Assembly: GCF_003697345.1 (NCBI RefSeq)
Contig: NZ_RFLY01000002.1
Location: 62,001 to 126,000 of the forward strand
From: Solilutibacter pythonis
Lineage (GTDB): Bacteria; Pseudomonadota; Gammaproteobacteria; Xanthomonadales; Xanthomonadaceae
Reading direction: 5' to 3'
DNA length: 64,000 bases
In this document: in pieces, positions 1-8,248 of the stretch
Layout: each line of letters starts with the position of its first letter
How positions within the stretch are numbered: position 1 is the first letter of the stretch
Program-made: the position numbers and the translations under genes
The notes under the pieces: model-generated
Seen by the model: only the letters and a program-made list of their open reading frames with translations
What the model was told of the DNA's origin: nothing
Databases searched by the model: none

Positions 1-84
1 GAGATAGATGTTGCCTACATTCGCTTCATTGCGGCCCACCAACTGCATACGAAGCTGCTCGTACCGTTCCTGATCGAATGACAT
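1..84 (-). CDS. N-terminus of a probable lysozyme-like protein, possibly a type IV secretion effector (truncated by window edge)
   Basis: Only the first 28 codons are visible, beginning with an ATG that overlaps the stop codon of the lipoprotein gene upstream (TGATG). The peptide starts MSFDQERYEQL and continues to GRNEANVGNIYL. A Glu followed by a short stretch and I/MYL is the arrangement seen at the start of phage-lysozyme-like (GH24-type) muramidase domains, where the Glu is catalytic. The overlap with a lipoprotein resembling effector inhibitors suggests a peptidoglycan-attacking toxin of the Xanthomonadaceae anti-bacterial type IV system. The fold and effector role are inferences from very little sequence; no C-terminal secretion domain can be checked here. 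Confidence 0.4.
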   Translation of the reverse strand, partial: MSFDQERYEQLRMQLVGRNEANVGNIYL

Positions 85-716
85 CAGTCCTTATTCCCTT
101 TGAAAACCCAACTCCCTTCCCAGCAGTACTGGTCCTTTGCATAGGTCATGTTGTCTAGATTACGGTGTTCCACCGCTATGCATCCTGGCCCGGTCTTTGT
201 GACCTCGCCATCGTTCTCGAAAAGCTCGGCGTCGAGAAAGTGGCCTGACTTTGCGTCGTACACATAGATGCTTTCACTCGTCAGCGCACTAGCGCCTGCA
301 GAGAGGCTACGAACAAGGATGTCGGGCTTTCCATCCCCCGTGAAATCATCGAGCTTTAATAGAGCGGCAGCTTCGTAAGGGGGCTTGCCTTCCTGTCCAT
401 CAATGACTTGAAGTTCTCGGCCGGTTGCATCGGTAATGTGGATGCGATATTTCCCGCCTTCGCCTGGAGACACCGAGAGTTTCCAATCTTCAGTCGTAGG
501 AGTGGATGCAGATGGCACAACTCCTGACGCTGGGATGGTCCGTGCGGTGGGTTCCTGCGGAGAGGGTGCAGGCATAGCACTTGGTACTGCCTGCCGACAT
601 GCAGACAGAGCGAAGACGAGAAATACCGCGTTTGTCTTTATGACCCCAGAATGCGATAGCAGCGCGCCCGCGTGCAGACGAGCAGAGCTACCTGTCCGAT
701 GATTCCCAGAGGCCAT
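84..716 (-). CDS. Lipoprotein with an EF-hand/FG-GAP-like calcium motif, XAC2610-like putative immunity protein
   Basis: The 210-residue protein starts at an ATG preceded by AGGAG at six bases. A hydrophobic stretch ends in a lipobox (FALSAC), so Cys40 would be the lipidated residue. A Pro/Ser/Thr-rich linker follows. Residues 123-132 read DDFTGDGKPD, a calcium-loop motif of the FG-GAP or EF-hand kind. A lipid anchor, a C-terminal globular domain and such a loop are known in the XAC2610 family, periplasmic inhibitors protecting Xanthomonas cells against their own type IV-secreted peptidoglycan hydrolases. The stop codon overlaps the start of the next gene, which itself looks lysozyme-like, as expected for an immunity/effector operon. 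Lipoprotein: confident; immunity role: inferred. Confidence 0.6.
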   Translation of the reverse strand: MASGNHRTGSSARLHAGALLSHSGVIKTNAVFLVFALSACRQAVPSAMPAPSPQEPTARTIPASGVVPSASTPTTEDWKLSVSPGEGGKYRIHITDATGRELQVIDGQEGKPPYEAAALLKLDDFTGDGKPDILVRSLSAGASALTSESIYVYDAKSGHFLDAELFENDGEVTKTGPGCIAVEHRNLDNMTYAKDQYCWEGSWVFKGNKD

Positions 717-800
717 GCGGTTCTCCTGCTGCTCTGCCTTGGAGTGTAGTCTGTCCAAAGATGCGGCTAGCTCTCATTGGGTCGAAGCGGTAAAACGTTG

Positions 801-828
801 GCCAAAAGCCAAAAGCCAAAAGCCAAAA
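801..828. repeat. Four tandem copies of a 7-bp unit
   Basis: Four perfect copies of GCCAAAA lie in the 177-bp gap between the lipoprotein gene and the glycerophosphodiesterase gene. Such short arrays can vary in length by slippage. No other signal was recognised in this gap. Confidence 0.8.
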
Positions 829-893
829 GTCGCCCGGACTCTACTCTGTTTCCCCGAGTGGAGCCGTTTATGGGCGGCTTTCTTGCCCGTTAC

Positions 894-1979
894 TCAGGGG
901 CGGTTGTCGATGGCGCGGCGGGCGAGTTGCGGATCGTCGGCGAACAGGCCGTCCAACCCGGCTTCGGTGTATTCCCGGATTTCGCGCATGGCACCCGATT
1001 CGTTGCGGGCCGTGGCTTCTTTGGCATCGCGATGATCTTCCGGGAGGAAGTGATTCTCGGGCCGGAAGGTATAGGCGATGACATCGAGGCCGGCGGCATG
1101 GGCGTCGTCGATCAACCGGCTGTGCCAGCGACCGTCTTTGCCGCGTTGCAGGTCGAGCAGCCCCTTCCACGGGCCGATGGCATCCGCGTAGCGGGCGATG
1201 CGGCGAAGGCCGTCGGGCGTCATCAGGTCGGCGTAGCGGGTGTTTTCACCGGCCAGTACCAAGTCATGGGGCTGGGCGCCGGCCTCGTCCAGCAGTTGCA
1301 GCAGGCGGATATTGCCGCGTGTGCCGAGCTTCGCGCGCAGTTCGCGCAGGTTGCCGGTTTCGAAGGATTGGATGATGACCGGGGCGCGGCGGGTGTATTG
1401 GTGGTGGTCGAGCGTGTCGATCAGGGGCTGCTCCATTGCCAGGCCGATGCCCTTGAAATAACTGGGATGCTTGATTTCCGGCACCAGCGCGATGTCGCGG
1501 CCAAGCCGCGCCGATTCGGCGGCGGCCAGTTCGATGATCTCGGGCAGCGTGGCGATGGGAAATTGGCCGTCGAAGGCGGTGGAGCGCAGTTGCAGCAGGC
1601 GTTCGCGGGCGCGCAGGGTTTTCAGTTCGGCCAGGGTGAAGTCCTCGCTGAACCAGCCCTCCACCCACTGGCCGTCGATGCGCTTGCGGGTCTTGCGAGT
1701 GCTGAATTCGGGATGCGCGGCGACATCGGTGGTGCCGGAAATTTCGTTCTCGTGGCGGGCGACGAGCACGCCGTCCCGGGTCATCACCAGATCGGGTTCG
1801 ATGGCGTCGGCGCCGTGTTCGATGGCCAGGCGGTAGGCGGCGAGCGTGTGTTCCGGCCGCAGCGCGCTGGCACCGCGATGGGCGATGACCATCGGTTTGG
1901 CGGCGGGCATGCGGGTTTCGGCGGCGGCGTTGGCGGCAGGCATCAACAGGGCGAGGGCGAGGAGGAATCTCGGCAGCAT
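894..1979 (-). CDS. glpQ: Periplasmic glycerophosphodiester phosphodiesterase
   Basis: The 361-residue protein hydrolyses glycerophosphodiesters from phospholipid turnover to glycerol 3-phosphate and an alcohol. The start is placed at the Met that opens a classical signal peptide ending near Ala-Asn-Ala-Ala (residues 1-20), so it should act in the periplasm. GDPD family residues are visible: His34-Arg35 in AHRGAS, Glu61 and Asp63 in EPDLVMT, and His76 in ARHENEI, together forming the metal and catalytic site. The length fits periplasmic GlpQ. It is single-standing, with about 200 bases upstream that hold a decayed copy of the radA start region. No glycerol 3-phosphate transporter gene is adjacent. 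Reaction: firmly predicted; substrate range not visible. Confidence 0.88.
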   Translation of the reverse strand: MLPRFLLALALLMPAANAAAETRMPAAKPMVIAHRGASALRPEHTLAAYRLAIEHGADAIEPDLVMTRDGVLVARHENEISGTTDVAAHPEFSTRKTRKRIDGQWVEGWFSEDFTLAELKTLRARERLLQLRSTAFDGQFPIATLPEIIELAAAESARLGRDIALVPEIKHPSYFKGIGLAMEQPLIDTLDHHQYTRRAPVIIQSFETGNLRELRAKLGTRGNIRLLQLLDEAGAQPHDLVLAGENTRYADLMTPDGLRRIARYADAIGPWKGLLDLQRGKDGRWHSRLIDDAHAAGLDVIAYTFRPENHFLPEDHRDAKEATARNESGAMREIREYTEAGLDGLFADDPQLARRAIDNRP

Positions 1980-2040
1980 CGAGGCACCATCATTGGAACG
2001 AAACGATACGCCAGTATGGCCCGCGATGATGACGCGCGTG

Positions 2041-2140
2041 CGGCAACCTCGGCGCTTGGGATGCCGCGCGGCTGGGTTTCCGGCATCGCACAGGTGTTCC
2101 GCATGGACAAGACCGCCGCCGAAGCCCGCGCCGCCGTGTG
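2041..2140 (+). pseudogene. Decayed duplicate of the radA leader and first codons
   Basis: This stretch aligns without gaps to 6051-6140, the leader and first codons of radA: about 76 of the first 90 bases match, including the block around the radA start (ACAGG-GTTCCGCATGG and ACCGCCGCC). The copy keeps an ATG at 2103 and a recognisable Met-Asp-Lys-Thr-Ala-Ala start, then diverges after about 13 codons and runs into unrelated sequence. The paired arms of the radA leader are mutated here. It is on the plus strand between two minus-strand genes and encodes no complete protein. Best read as a partial duplication followed by decay. Confidence 0.7.
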
Positions 2141-2187
2141 CGTTTGTCGGGTTGATCGACGTGGCGGGGGGCCTTCCCGGAAGCGGA

Positions 2188-3354
2188 TCAGAGCGTGTGC
2201 AGGTATGCCGTGATGGCTTCAATTTCGGCGCGATGCAGGTCAAGCGGTTTCAACAGCGGGTCGGGTCGTGGGAACAGCGGGTCGGTCTCCTGCCCCTCGC
2301 GCGGTTGCGGGCGTGGCATCCCGGCGTTGTACATGTTTATCAGGCCGCGTAAGTCCGGAAATATCCCGTTGTGCATCCAGGGGCCGGTTTTCGCCACGTT
2401 GCGCAAGGAGGGCGTGCGGAATTTACCGCTATCGGCCGGGTTGCCGGTCACTTCATATCGGCCAAGGTCCTGGCGTGCGCGCCCGTAGAAGTGCAGGCCG
2501 AGGTTGTGGAATCCGTCGTCGCTCAGCGCGGGACCGGAGTGGCAGTTCATGCAGCGACCGCGAGTGCGAAACAGGTGCAAGCCCCAGACCTGCTGATTGG
2601 TGAGAGCCTTGTGGTGGCCTTCCATGAACCGGTCGAAGCGGTTGAAGCGTGGAACCAGGCTGCGCTGGAAGGCGGCAAGCGAGTAGGCGATGCGCCGCGG
2701 GGTCATCCTGGCATCGCCGAATGCCGCGATGAGGGCGGCGTCGTAGTCACCGCTTGCCTGCAAGCGTTTGGCTGCTTTCTCAGGGTCGAAGGCCATCTCC
2801 TTGGCATCGGCGATCGGGTGCAATGCCTGCTCCTCCAGCGTGGTTGCCCGCCCATCCCAGAATAGAGCGGCGGAGAAAGCGCTGGTGGCCACGCCGATGG
2901 CGTTGCGGCGTCCGGCTTGCCGGTCGTGGCCGAAAGACACGCTGCGCCCATCGCCCCAGCCCAGTTGGCGGTCGTGGCAGTTGGCGCAGGCGATTTGCGC
3001 CGATAGCGAGAGCCTGGGGTCGTCGAACAGCCTTTTCCCCAGTGCGATCTTCTGGGGTGTCGCTCGGTTGTAGGCGGGTTCCGGCGGGGTCGTGGACAAG
3101 GGGGCCATTTCCCGCCATGCAACCCCGATATCGATTTCTGGCGCGGGCCATTCCCGGACAGGCCGTTCGTAAATCATGCGCAGGCAATCGAAATCGGGTG
3201 TGGCGGAGCTGATGGCGATGGCGCGTCCGCACTTTTCGAGTGCCGGGCTGCCTGTGGGCGCCTGCCGTGCGGGCAGCGGAAGCAGCACGACAAGCAGGGC
3301 GCCGGCCAGGCAAGCGGGCAGGTGGCGTGTGCGATGAAGGGTGCGACGATGCAT
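2188..3354 (-). CDS. Di-heme cytochrome c peroxidase / MauG-family protein
   Basis: The 388-residue protein begins with a basic and then hydrophobic export signal. Two c-type heme motifs are visible, CANCH (residues 123-127) and CMNCH (268-272), the layout of bacterial di-heme peroxidases and MauG-type enzymes. The segment MHNGIFPDLRGLINMYN near the C-terminus is typical of the family. It should act in the periplasm, either reducing peroxide or oxidising a protein or peptide partner. Its start lies 17 bases after the stop of the TonB receptor gene, so the two are probably co-transcribed. This pairing recalls di-heme enzymes linked to metal or metallophore uptake, but no partner substrate is visible. 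Confidence 0.85.
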   Translation of the reverse strand: MHRRTLHRTRHLPACLAGALLVVLLPLPARQAPTGSPALEKCGRAIAISSATPDFDCLRMIYERPVREWPAPEIDIGVAWREMAPLSTTPPEPAYNRATPQKIALGKRLFDDPRLSLSAQIACANCHDRQLGWGDGRSVSFGHDRQAGRRNAIGVATSAFSAALFWDGRATTLEEQALHPIADAKEMAFDPEKAAKRLQASGDYDAALIAAFGDARMTPRRIAYSLAAFQRSLVPRFNRFDRFMEGHHKALTNQQVWGLHLFRTRGRCMNCHSGPALSDDGFHNLGLHFYGRARQDLGRYEVTGNPADSGKFRTPSLRNVAKTGPWMHNGIFPDLRGLINMYNAGMPRPQPREGQETDPLFPRPDPLLKPLDLHRAEIEAITAYLHTL

Positions 3355-3371
3355 GGTTGGCGAATCGGTCT

Positions 3372-5912
3372 TCAGAAGCGAATGCCGGTTTCGAGCCAAT
3401 AGCTGCGGCCCGGTTCATAAAGCGCGGCGTTGATGAGGTTGGCGCGGTTAAGGAGATTCGTGACCTCCACGCGCGCGTAGGGCCGGATGTTCCGGAGCGT
3501 CGGGATTTCGTACTGGAGGGTGGTGTCCCAAGTGAAGCTGCGGGGGAATGGCTGCCTGTCGTAGACGCGGACGACTTCGTCATCGATGACTTCCGACTCA
3601 CGCTGGATCATTCCCATGAAACCCGAGCGGTAGCGGAGGAAGTGGCTCCACGACAGCCCGCTGTCACCGAATCGGGTCTGGATGGCGAGTCGTGCGGTCC
3701 ATGGGCGATTGAAATCCCTGGCCGGGATTTCATCGGCCCGCATCAATTTTCCCCGGTAGCGCACACGGCTGTTGAGGTAGTCGTCGTTCAGGATCGAATC
3801 GTAGTCACTGCCGCTGACGCTGAAATTCCGATTTACCTGGGTCTTGTCCATTGCGAGGATGGCCGTGGTCGATATGCCGTTCCATTTCCAGGGCTTGTGT
3901 GGACTGATTCCCAGTGTCAGGGTCCGCGACCTGGCATGGCCGGCGTTGACGTAGGTGTAGGTCGGCAGTTGCATGCCTTCCTGCTTGATGCTCTGGCGCA
4001 TCACCTCGTCGTGGTTGCGCCGGCTGACCCATTTGAGGTTGAAGTCCATGCCGGCCCATGCCTGGTTGATGCCCAGTGTCAGTTCGTCGCTGTAAGGCAG
4101 TTTGATGTCGGCGAAGGCGCTTTGGTCGCGGGCGGTCTGCGGCGCGCGCCACATCAGCGCATGGGGCCCCGAACGGGTCCGGGTGTATCGGGTTCTCAGT
4201 GACTCCCGGCCGTCCCGCAGCTTGTAGGCGAACAGGTTGCGGCCGTAATAACGGTTGATGCCGCCAGTCAGCAGGCTGCGGGTATCGCCGAACATGTCCC
4301 AGGAGACGGCCAGGCGAGGCGACAGCGTCCATTGCCTGCTCAGGTTGTCATGATCGAGTCGCAGGCCGGGACGAAGGCTCCATCGCTTCCAGCGGATGTC
4401 GTCCTGCATGAAGAGCGAAAGCGCATCGGCGCGCACTTCGAAATATCCCGCGCGATAAACATCCATGATCTGGAGGTATTGCCCCTTACCGCCGTAACCG
4501 GGGACGGCATCCAGCGAACAGGCCACCGTATCGGTCGTGCCATCGGCGGCGGTACAACTGGTGGTGGCGGCTGGACGAATGTAGACGTGGTGATCGTTGA
4601 GGCGGTGGTAGGTGCCCTTGCGGGTGGATGCCGAGAAGCCGAGTTGTATCCGGTGGCGCATGCCGGCCCAGTCGAACGCCTCCCGGTCCGCCGTCAGCTT
4701 GTATTCCGTCCTGCGGCTTTGCTGGTCGATGTCGCCCCAGTTGCCTTCCTGGCTTTGCTTCTTTTCCGGCCTGCCCCAGTTTTTGTCCTTCGACCAGGCC
4801 CATGTATGCCAGGTGCGCACGCCACGGCCGTCGCGCGAGCTGTCCAGGCGCGAGTGACTGAGTGCCTGCGCCACCGTCCAGGTCCCGCTGCGCGTGGCGC
4901 GCAGGGTGGCCACATGTCCTCCGCGCTGGAGATCGAACCACGAGTTGCGGGTATTGACGATGAAGTAGCGCTCGTCCGTCGGGTCGTAGTTGAGCGCCAG
5001 GTCGATTTCCCAGTTCCTGGCGGGCGCCCAGTCGGCCCGCAGGCTGTAGCTGGTGTTCTGCCGGGTGTTGTACTTGGTGGCCTCGTCGTGTTCGGGGATG
5101 TAGCCCGCGACATAGCCACGCAGCGGTATCTCCGAGCGCAGGCGCGAGATGCCGGCCACCAGGCCGAGGCCGTTGCCGAAGCGGTTTTCGAGCATGATCG
5201 AATATTTCTGCTTGTCGTAGACGGGCTGGGCCGATTGCGAGGCGGATGCCTCGAACGTTGCCAGCGCGGCTTTATCGATGTGGTAACGGTTCCACGCCGA
5301 GCGGCTGGCGCGCCACGAGATTCTGCCGCCGGAGCGGTTGGCGGCCTTGCGGGTGACCAGGTCCACCACGCCGCCGTTGAAGCCACCGAAACCGGCTGGG
5401 ACGTTGCTGTCGTAAACGGTGAGGTTGGCGATCAGGTCGGTGTCCACCGCCAGGCCCTGGGCGTCGCTGGGCGGCTTGCTGAGATGCTGCGGGTTGTCGT
5501 TTGCGGGATCCAGGTCATTGCTGAAGGACACGCCATTGATCTGGAAGTTGTTCTGGTAGAACAGCCCGCCGTTGATGCTGATGTTCGCCGGCCGGATTTC
5601 GCCCATGTTGCGCGAGGTTTGCGCGGTGTCGCTGAACTGAACACTGGGGTTCACGCGTAGCAGGGTGCCGATGTCGCCGTTGCCCTTGGCCTGGGATTGA
5701 ACGTATTTTTCATCGATGCTGACGCCTTCCTGGTACGGGAACAACCGTTGTCCGATGACCTGGACGCGATCGAGCAGGTACGGCACGGGGCCGTCATCGC
5801 GTGGCTTTCGTGTATCGGGGGAGGGGGCCGCGACCGCATTGCCGGGCCGGTCACCGGCAAAGGTGGCGGAAACGGACATTGAAGCGAGAATGACCAGCGC
5901 GAGTTTTTTCAT
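3372..5912 (-). CDS. TonB-dependent outer-membrane receptor
   Basis: The 846-residue protein starts at MKKLALVILASMSV, a signal peptide ending near TFAG. A plug domain follows (roughly residues 50-180), with the typical INGVSFSND and GFGGFNGGVVDLVTRKA elements. The rest is rich in alternating aromatic and polar residues and ends in Phe (ETGIRF), as expected for a 22-strand outer-membrane barrel. It would import a ligand with energy from TonB-ExbBD. It has no carbohydrate or siderophore genes beside it; the only probable operon partner is the di-heme peroxidase-like gene downstream. The substrate cannot be assigned. A start further upstream at 6101 is possible in frame but would precede the signal peptide by 63 residues and is unlikely. 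Confidence 0.88.
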   Translation of the reverse strand: MKKLALVILASMSVSATFAGDRPGNAVAAPSPDTRKPRDDGPVPYLLDRVQVIGQRLFPYQEGVSIDEKYVQSQAKGNGDIGTLLRVNPSVQFSDTAQTSRNMGEIRPANISINGGLFYQNNFQINGVSFSNDLDPANDNPQHLSKPPSDAQGLAVDTDLIANLTVYDSNVPAGFGGFNGGVVDLVTRKAANRSGGRISWRASRSAWNRYHIDKAALATFEASASQSAQPVYDKQKYSIMLENRFGNGLGLVAGISRLRSEIPLRGYVAGYIPEHDEATKYNTRQNTSYSLRADWAPARNWEIDLALNYDPTDERYFIVNTRNSWFDLQRGGHVATLRATRSGTWTVAQALSHSRLDSSRDGRGVRTWHTWAWSKDKNWGRPEKKQSQEGNWGDIDQQSRRTEYKLTADREAFDWAGMRHRIQLGFSASTRKGTYHRLNDHHVYIRPAATTSCTAADGTTDTVACSLDAVPGYGGKGQYLQIMDVYRAGYFEVRADALSLFMQDDIRWKRWSLRPGLRLDHDNLSRQWTLSPRLAVSWDMFGDTRSLLTGGINRYYGRNLFAYKLRDGRESLRTRYTRTRSGPHALMWRAPQTARDQSAFADIKLPYSDELTLGINQAWAGMDFNLKWVSRRNHDEVMRQSIKQEGMQLPTYTYVNAGHARSRTLTLGISPHKPWKWNGISTTAILAMDKTQVNRNFSVSGSDYDSILNDDYLNSRVRYRGKLMRADEIPARDFNRPWTARLAIQTRFGDSGLSWSHFLRYRSGFMGMIQRESEVIDDEVVRVYDRQPFPRSFTWDTTLQYEIPTLRNIRPYARVEVTNLLNRANLINAALYEPGRSYWLETGIRF

Positions 5913-6052
5913 TGGGAGTTCCACGAGCGACGAGCATTTCGCTGGCGAAACCCGTAACGGGGTAGCTGGCTGGCCGGGGAATTCTAAAGCGCTTGTCGAG
6001 GAAATGCTCCCGATTGTGTCAGACGGCATCCCATTTTCGATGTTTTTCCACG

Positions 6053-6106
6053 GGCATCTCGGCGCTTGAGATGCCGCGCCGCTAAGCTTTCGGCATCTCA
6101 CAGGAG
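6053..6106 (+). promoter_or_regulatory. radA leader with mutually exclusive hairpins next to the ribosome-binding site
   Basis: Three arms are visible: GGCATCTC at 6053-6060, its complement GAGATGCC at 6068-6075, and GGCATCTC again at 6092-6099. The middle arm can pair with either outer arm, never both. The third arm ends two bases before the Shine-Dalgarno sequence CAGGAG (6101-6106), so the second hairpin would crowd ribosome access to the radA ATG at 6113. The sequence supports an RNA switch or attenuator; dyad binding sites for a protein are the alternative. No ligand or leader peptide is recognised. Confidence 0.5.
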
Positions 6107-6112
6107 TTCCGC

Positions 6113-7501
6113 ATGGCCAAGACCGCCGCCAAAGCCCGCACCGCCTACGTTTGCCGAGAGTGCGGGGCCGATCATCCGAAGTGGCAGGGCCAGTGCGGCG
6201 CGTGCGGCGCGTGGGACACGCTGAGCGAAATCGCGCTGGAAAGCGCGGCGGCGGCGAAATCGCCGGCGGGTCGCCGTAGCGGCTGGGCCGGCAAGGTGGA
6301 TGCGCCGAAGATCACCGCGCTGAAGGACGTGCGGCAGACCGAGGCGGCACGGGTATCCACCGGCATCGGCGAGTTCGATCGCGTGCTGGGGGGCGGGTTG
6401 GTGGAGGGCGCGGTGGTGCTGATCGGCGGCGATCCCGGCATCGGCAAGTCGACCCTGCTGACGCAAGCACTGGCCTCGATGGCCGGTGCCTTGCATGGCC
6501 TGTATGTCACCGGCGAGGAATCGCTGGGGCAGGTGGCCGGCCGCGCCTCGCGCCTGGGCCTACCGCTCGACGGCATGCAAGCGCTGGCGGAGACCTGCGT
6601 CGAGCGCATCCTGGAGCAGGCCATCGTCGCCAGGCCGCGCTTCATCATTGCCGATTCCATCCAGACCCTGTGGACGGAAACGCTCACCGCCGCGCCCGGC
6701 TCGGTCAGCCAGGTGCGCGAATCCGCCGCGCGGCTGGTGCGCTATGCCAAGGAGACCGGCACCGCGGTGTTTCTGGTCGGCCACGTCACCAAGGAAGGCG
6801 GCATCGCCGGGCCGCGCGTGCTGGAGCACATGGTCGATGCGGTGCTGTATTTTGAGGGCGATTCCGGCAGCCGCTTTCGTGTGCTGCGCGCGTTCAAGAA
6901 CCGCTTCGGCGCGGTGAACGAGCTGGGCGTGTTCGCAATGGGCGAGCGTGGCCTGCGCGAGGTGCCGAACCCGTCCGCGATCTTCCTCTCCGGCGGCAGT
7001 ACGCATCAGCCCGGCAGTTGCGTGATGGTGACGCGCGAAGGCACGCGTCCGTTGCTGGTGGAGGTGCAGGCGCTGGTCGATGCCTCGCCGCTGTCCAACC
7101 CGCGCCGGGTGGCGGTGGGCTTGGAAGGCAATCGCCTGGCGATGCTGCTGGCGGTGCTGCATCGCCATGGCGGCGTGATGGTGGGCGACCAGGACGTGTT
7201 CGTGAACGTGGTGGGCGGCATCCGCGTTCAGGAAACCGCTGCCGACCTGCCGGTGCTGCTGGCGGTGCTGTCTAGCTTGCGCGACCAGCCGTTGGCCGAG
7301 AAGACCATCGCGTTCGGCGAGATCGGCCTCTCCGGCGAAATCCGCCCGGTGCCCAACGGCGAGGAGCGCTTGAAGGAAGCCGCCACGCATGGCTTCAGGC
7401 GCGCCATCGTGCCGAAAGCGAACGCGCCGAAGTCCGGTTCGATCAACGGGATGGAGGTGATCGCGGTAGAACGGCTGGCCGAGGCGCTGGAGCAAGCGTG
7501 A
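6113..7501 (+). CDS. radA: DNA repair protein RadA
   Basis: RadA is a RecA-related helicase that drives branch migration of recombination intermediates. The 462-residue protein has an N-terminal zinc finger (Cys14, Cys17, Cys28, Cys31), a RecA-like ATPase with Walker A GGDPGIGKS (residues 105-113), the RadA signature KNRFG (262-266), and a C-terminal Lon-protease-like domain. The length is normal. An SD (CAGGAG) seven bases before the ATG fixes the start. The gene stands alone, preceded by a leader with alternative hairpins and followed by the CRISPR-like array. A decayed copy of its start lies 4 kb upstream. Confidence 0.96.
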   Translation: MAKTAAKARTAYVCRECGADHPKWQGQCGACGAWDTLSEIALESAAAAKSPAGRRSGWAGKVDAPKITALKDVRQTEAARVSTGIGEFDRVLGGGLVEGAVVLIGGDPGIGKSTLLTQALASMAGALHGLYVTGEESLGQVAGRASRLGLPLDGMQALAETCVERILEQAIVARPRFIIADSIQTLWTETLTAAPGSVSQVRESAARLVRYAKETGTAVFLVGHVTKEGGIAGPRVLEHMVDAVLYFEGDSGSRFRVLRAFKNRFGAVNELGVFAMGERGLREVPNPSAIFLSGGSTHQPGSCVMVTREGTRPLLVEVQALVDASPLSNPRRVAVGLEGNRLAMLLAVLHRHGGVMVGDQDVFVNVVGGIRVQETAADLPVLLAVLSSLRDQPLAEKTIAFGEIGLSGEIRPVPNGEERLKEAATHGFRRAIVPKANAPKSGSINGMEVIAVERLAEALEQA

Positions 7502-7604
7502 GCGCCGCGCCGGCGACGCCAATGGCGAGGCGGTTGACGTCGTGTGTCGTGACCTAGCTGGCGGCACGCCAGTTTCGGCCTCGAGTGGGGCGGATGGAAT
7601 GCAG

Positions 7605-8165
7605 CTTCACGAAGCCGCGTGGAGCGCTTGGAAAAAGCACAGCCCGAAGTTCGCCTTCTTGGGCGTGTTCACCGCTGTGTAGGCCGCTTGGAAATCGGTG
7701 GTGTATCTGTCCTCGCGGTTGGGCGTGTTCACGGCCGCGCAGGCCGCTTGGAAATGTAGGGCAGGCGACGGATGACCGCATGGGGCCCACGGCGCGCAGG
7801 CCGCTTTAAAAAGGCGGCGGGTTGAGAACGTCTTGCCTTTGACCGTTCACGCTCGCGTATGCCGCTAAGAAAAATTCGGCGTGCGTCATATCGCATGCAA
7901 GAGCGTTCACGGCTGCGTAGGCCGCTAAGAAAGGTGGGACGGTTCCCAGTCTGGCTGGGGATGGCGTTCACGGCCGTGCAGGCCGCTAAGAAAGCGCTCG
8001 GTATCGTTGACGATCACGCACGGGGTTCGTGGTCGCGCAGGTCGTTAAGAAACAAGTCCTGCACCTGTAACCATCACGCGCCAGTTCGCGGCCGCGCGGG
8101 CCGCTAAGAAAACCGAACGCAGCCAAGCGACCGTTAACGATGAGTTCACGGTCGGGGCGGAGAAA
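7605..8165 (+). CRISPR. Degenerate type I-F-like CRISPR array, 10 repeats and 9 spacers, no cas genes
   Basis: Repeats start at 7605, 7667, 7727, 7785, 7845, 7905, 7966, 8025, 8084 and 8144, mostly 28 bases long, separated by spacers of 30-33 bases (mostly 32). They begin GTTCAC and end GCTAAGAAA (GCTTGGAAA in the second and third). The core is CGGCC-GCGCA-GGCCG, a 5-bp stem with a 5-base loop. This is the architecture of type I-F repeats processed by Cas6f, whose usual stem CTGCC/GGCAG is replaced here by a compensated CGGCC/GGCCG. First and last repeats are the most damaged, and the fourth has lost a base. Orientation implies the leader on the radA side. No cas gene occurs in the window, so this is an orphan or decaying array. 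Open frames across it are artefacts of the 60-base period. Confidence 0.85.
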
Positions 8166-8248
8166 CCGCGCATGGGCCGTGAGTCCCAAACCGAATTGTC
8201 GTGGGCCCGTGGCGGGCATCGAGGCAATGGGCCGGGCGCCGGTCTCGT

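Noticed and set aside
777-2213. Long plus-strand open frame across the glpQ gene
   Set aside because: It is the complement of glpQ in a GC-rich genome. Only the end at about 2041-2140 matters, where it reads the radA leader copy.
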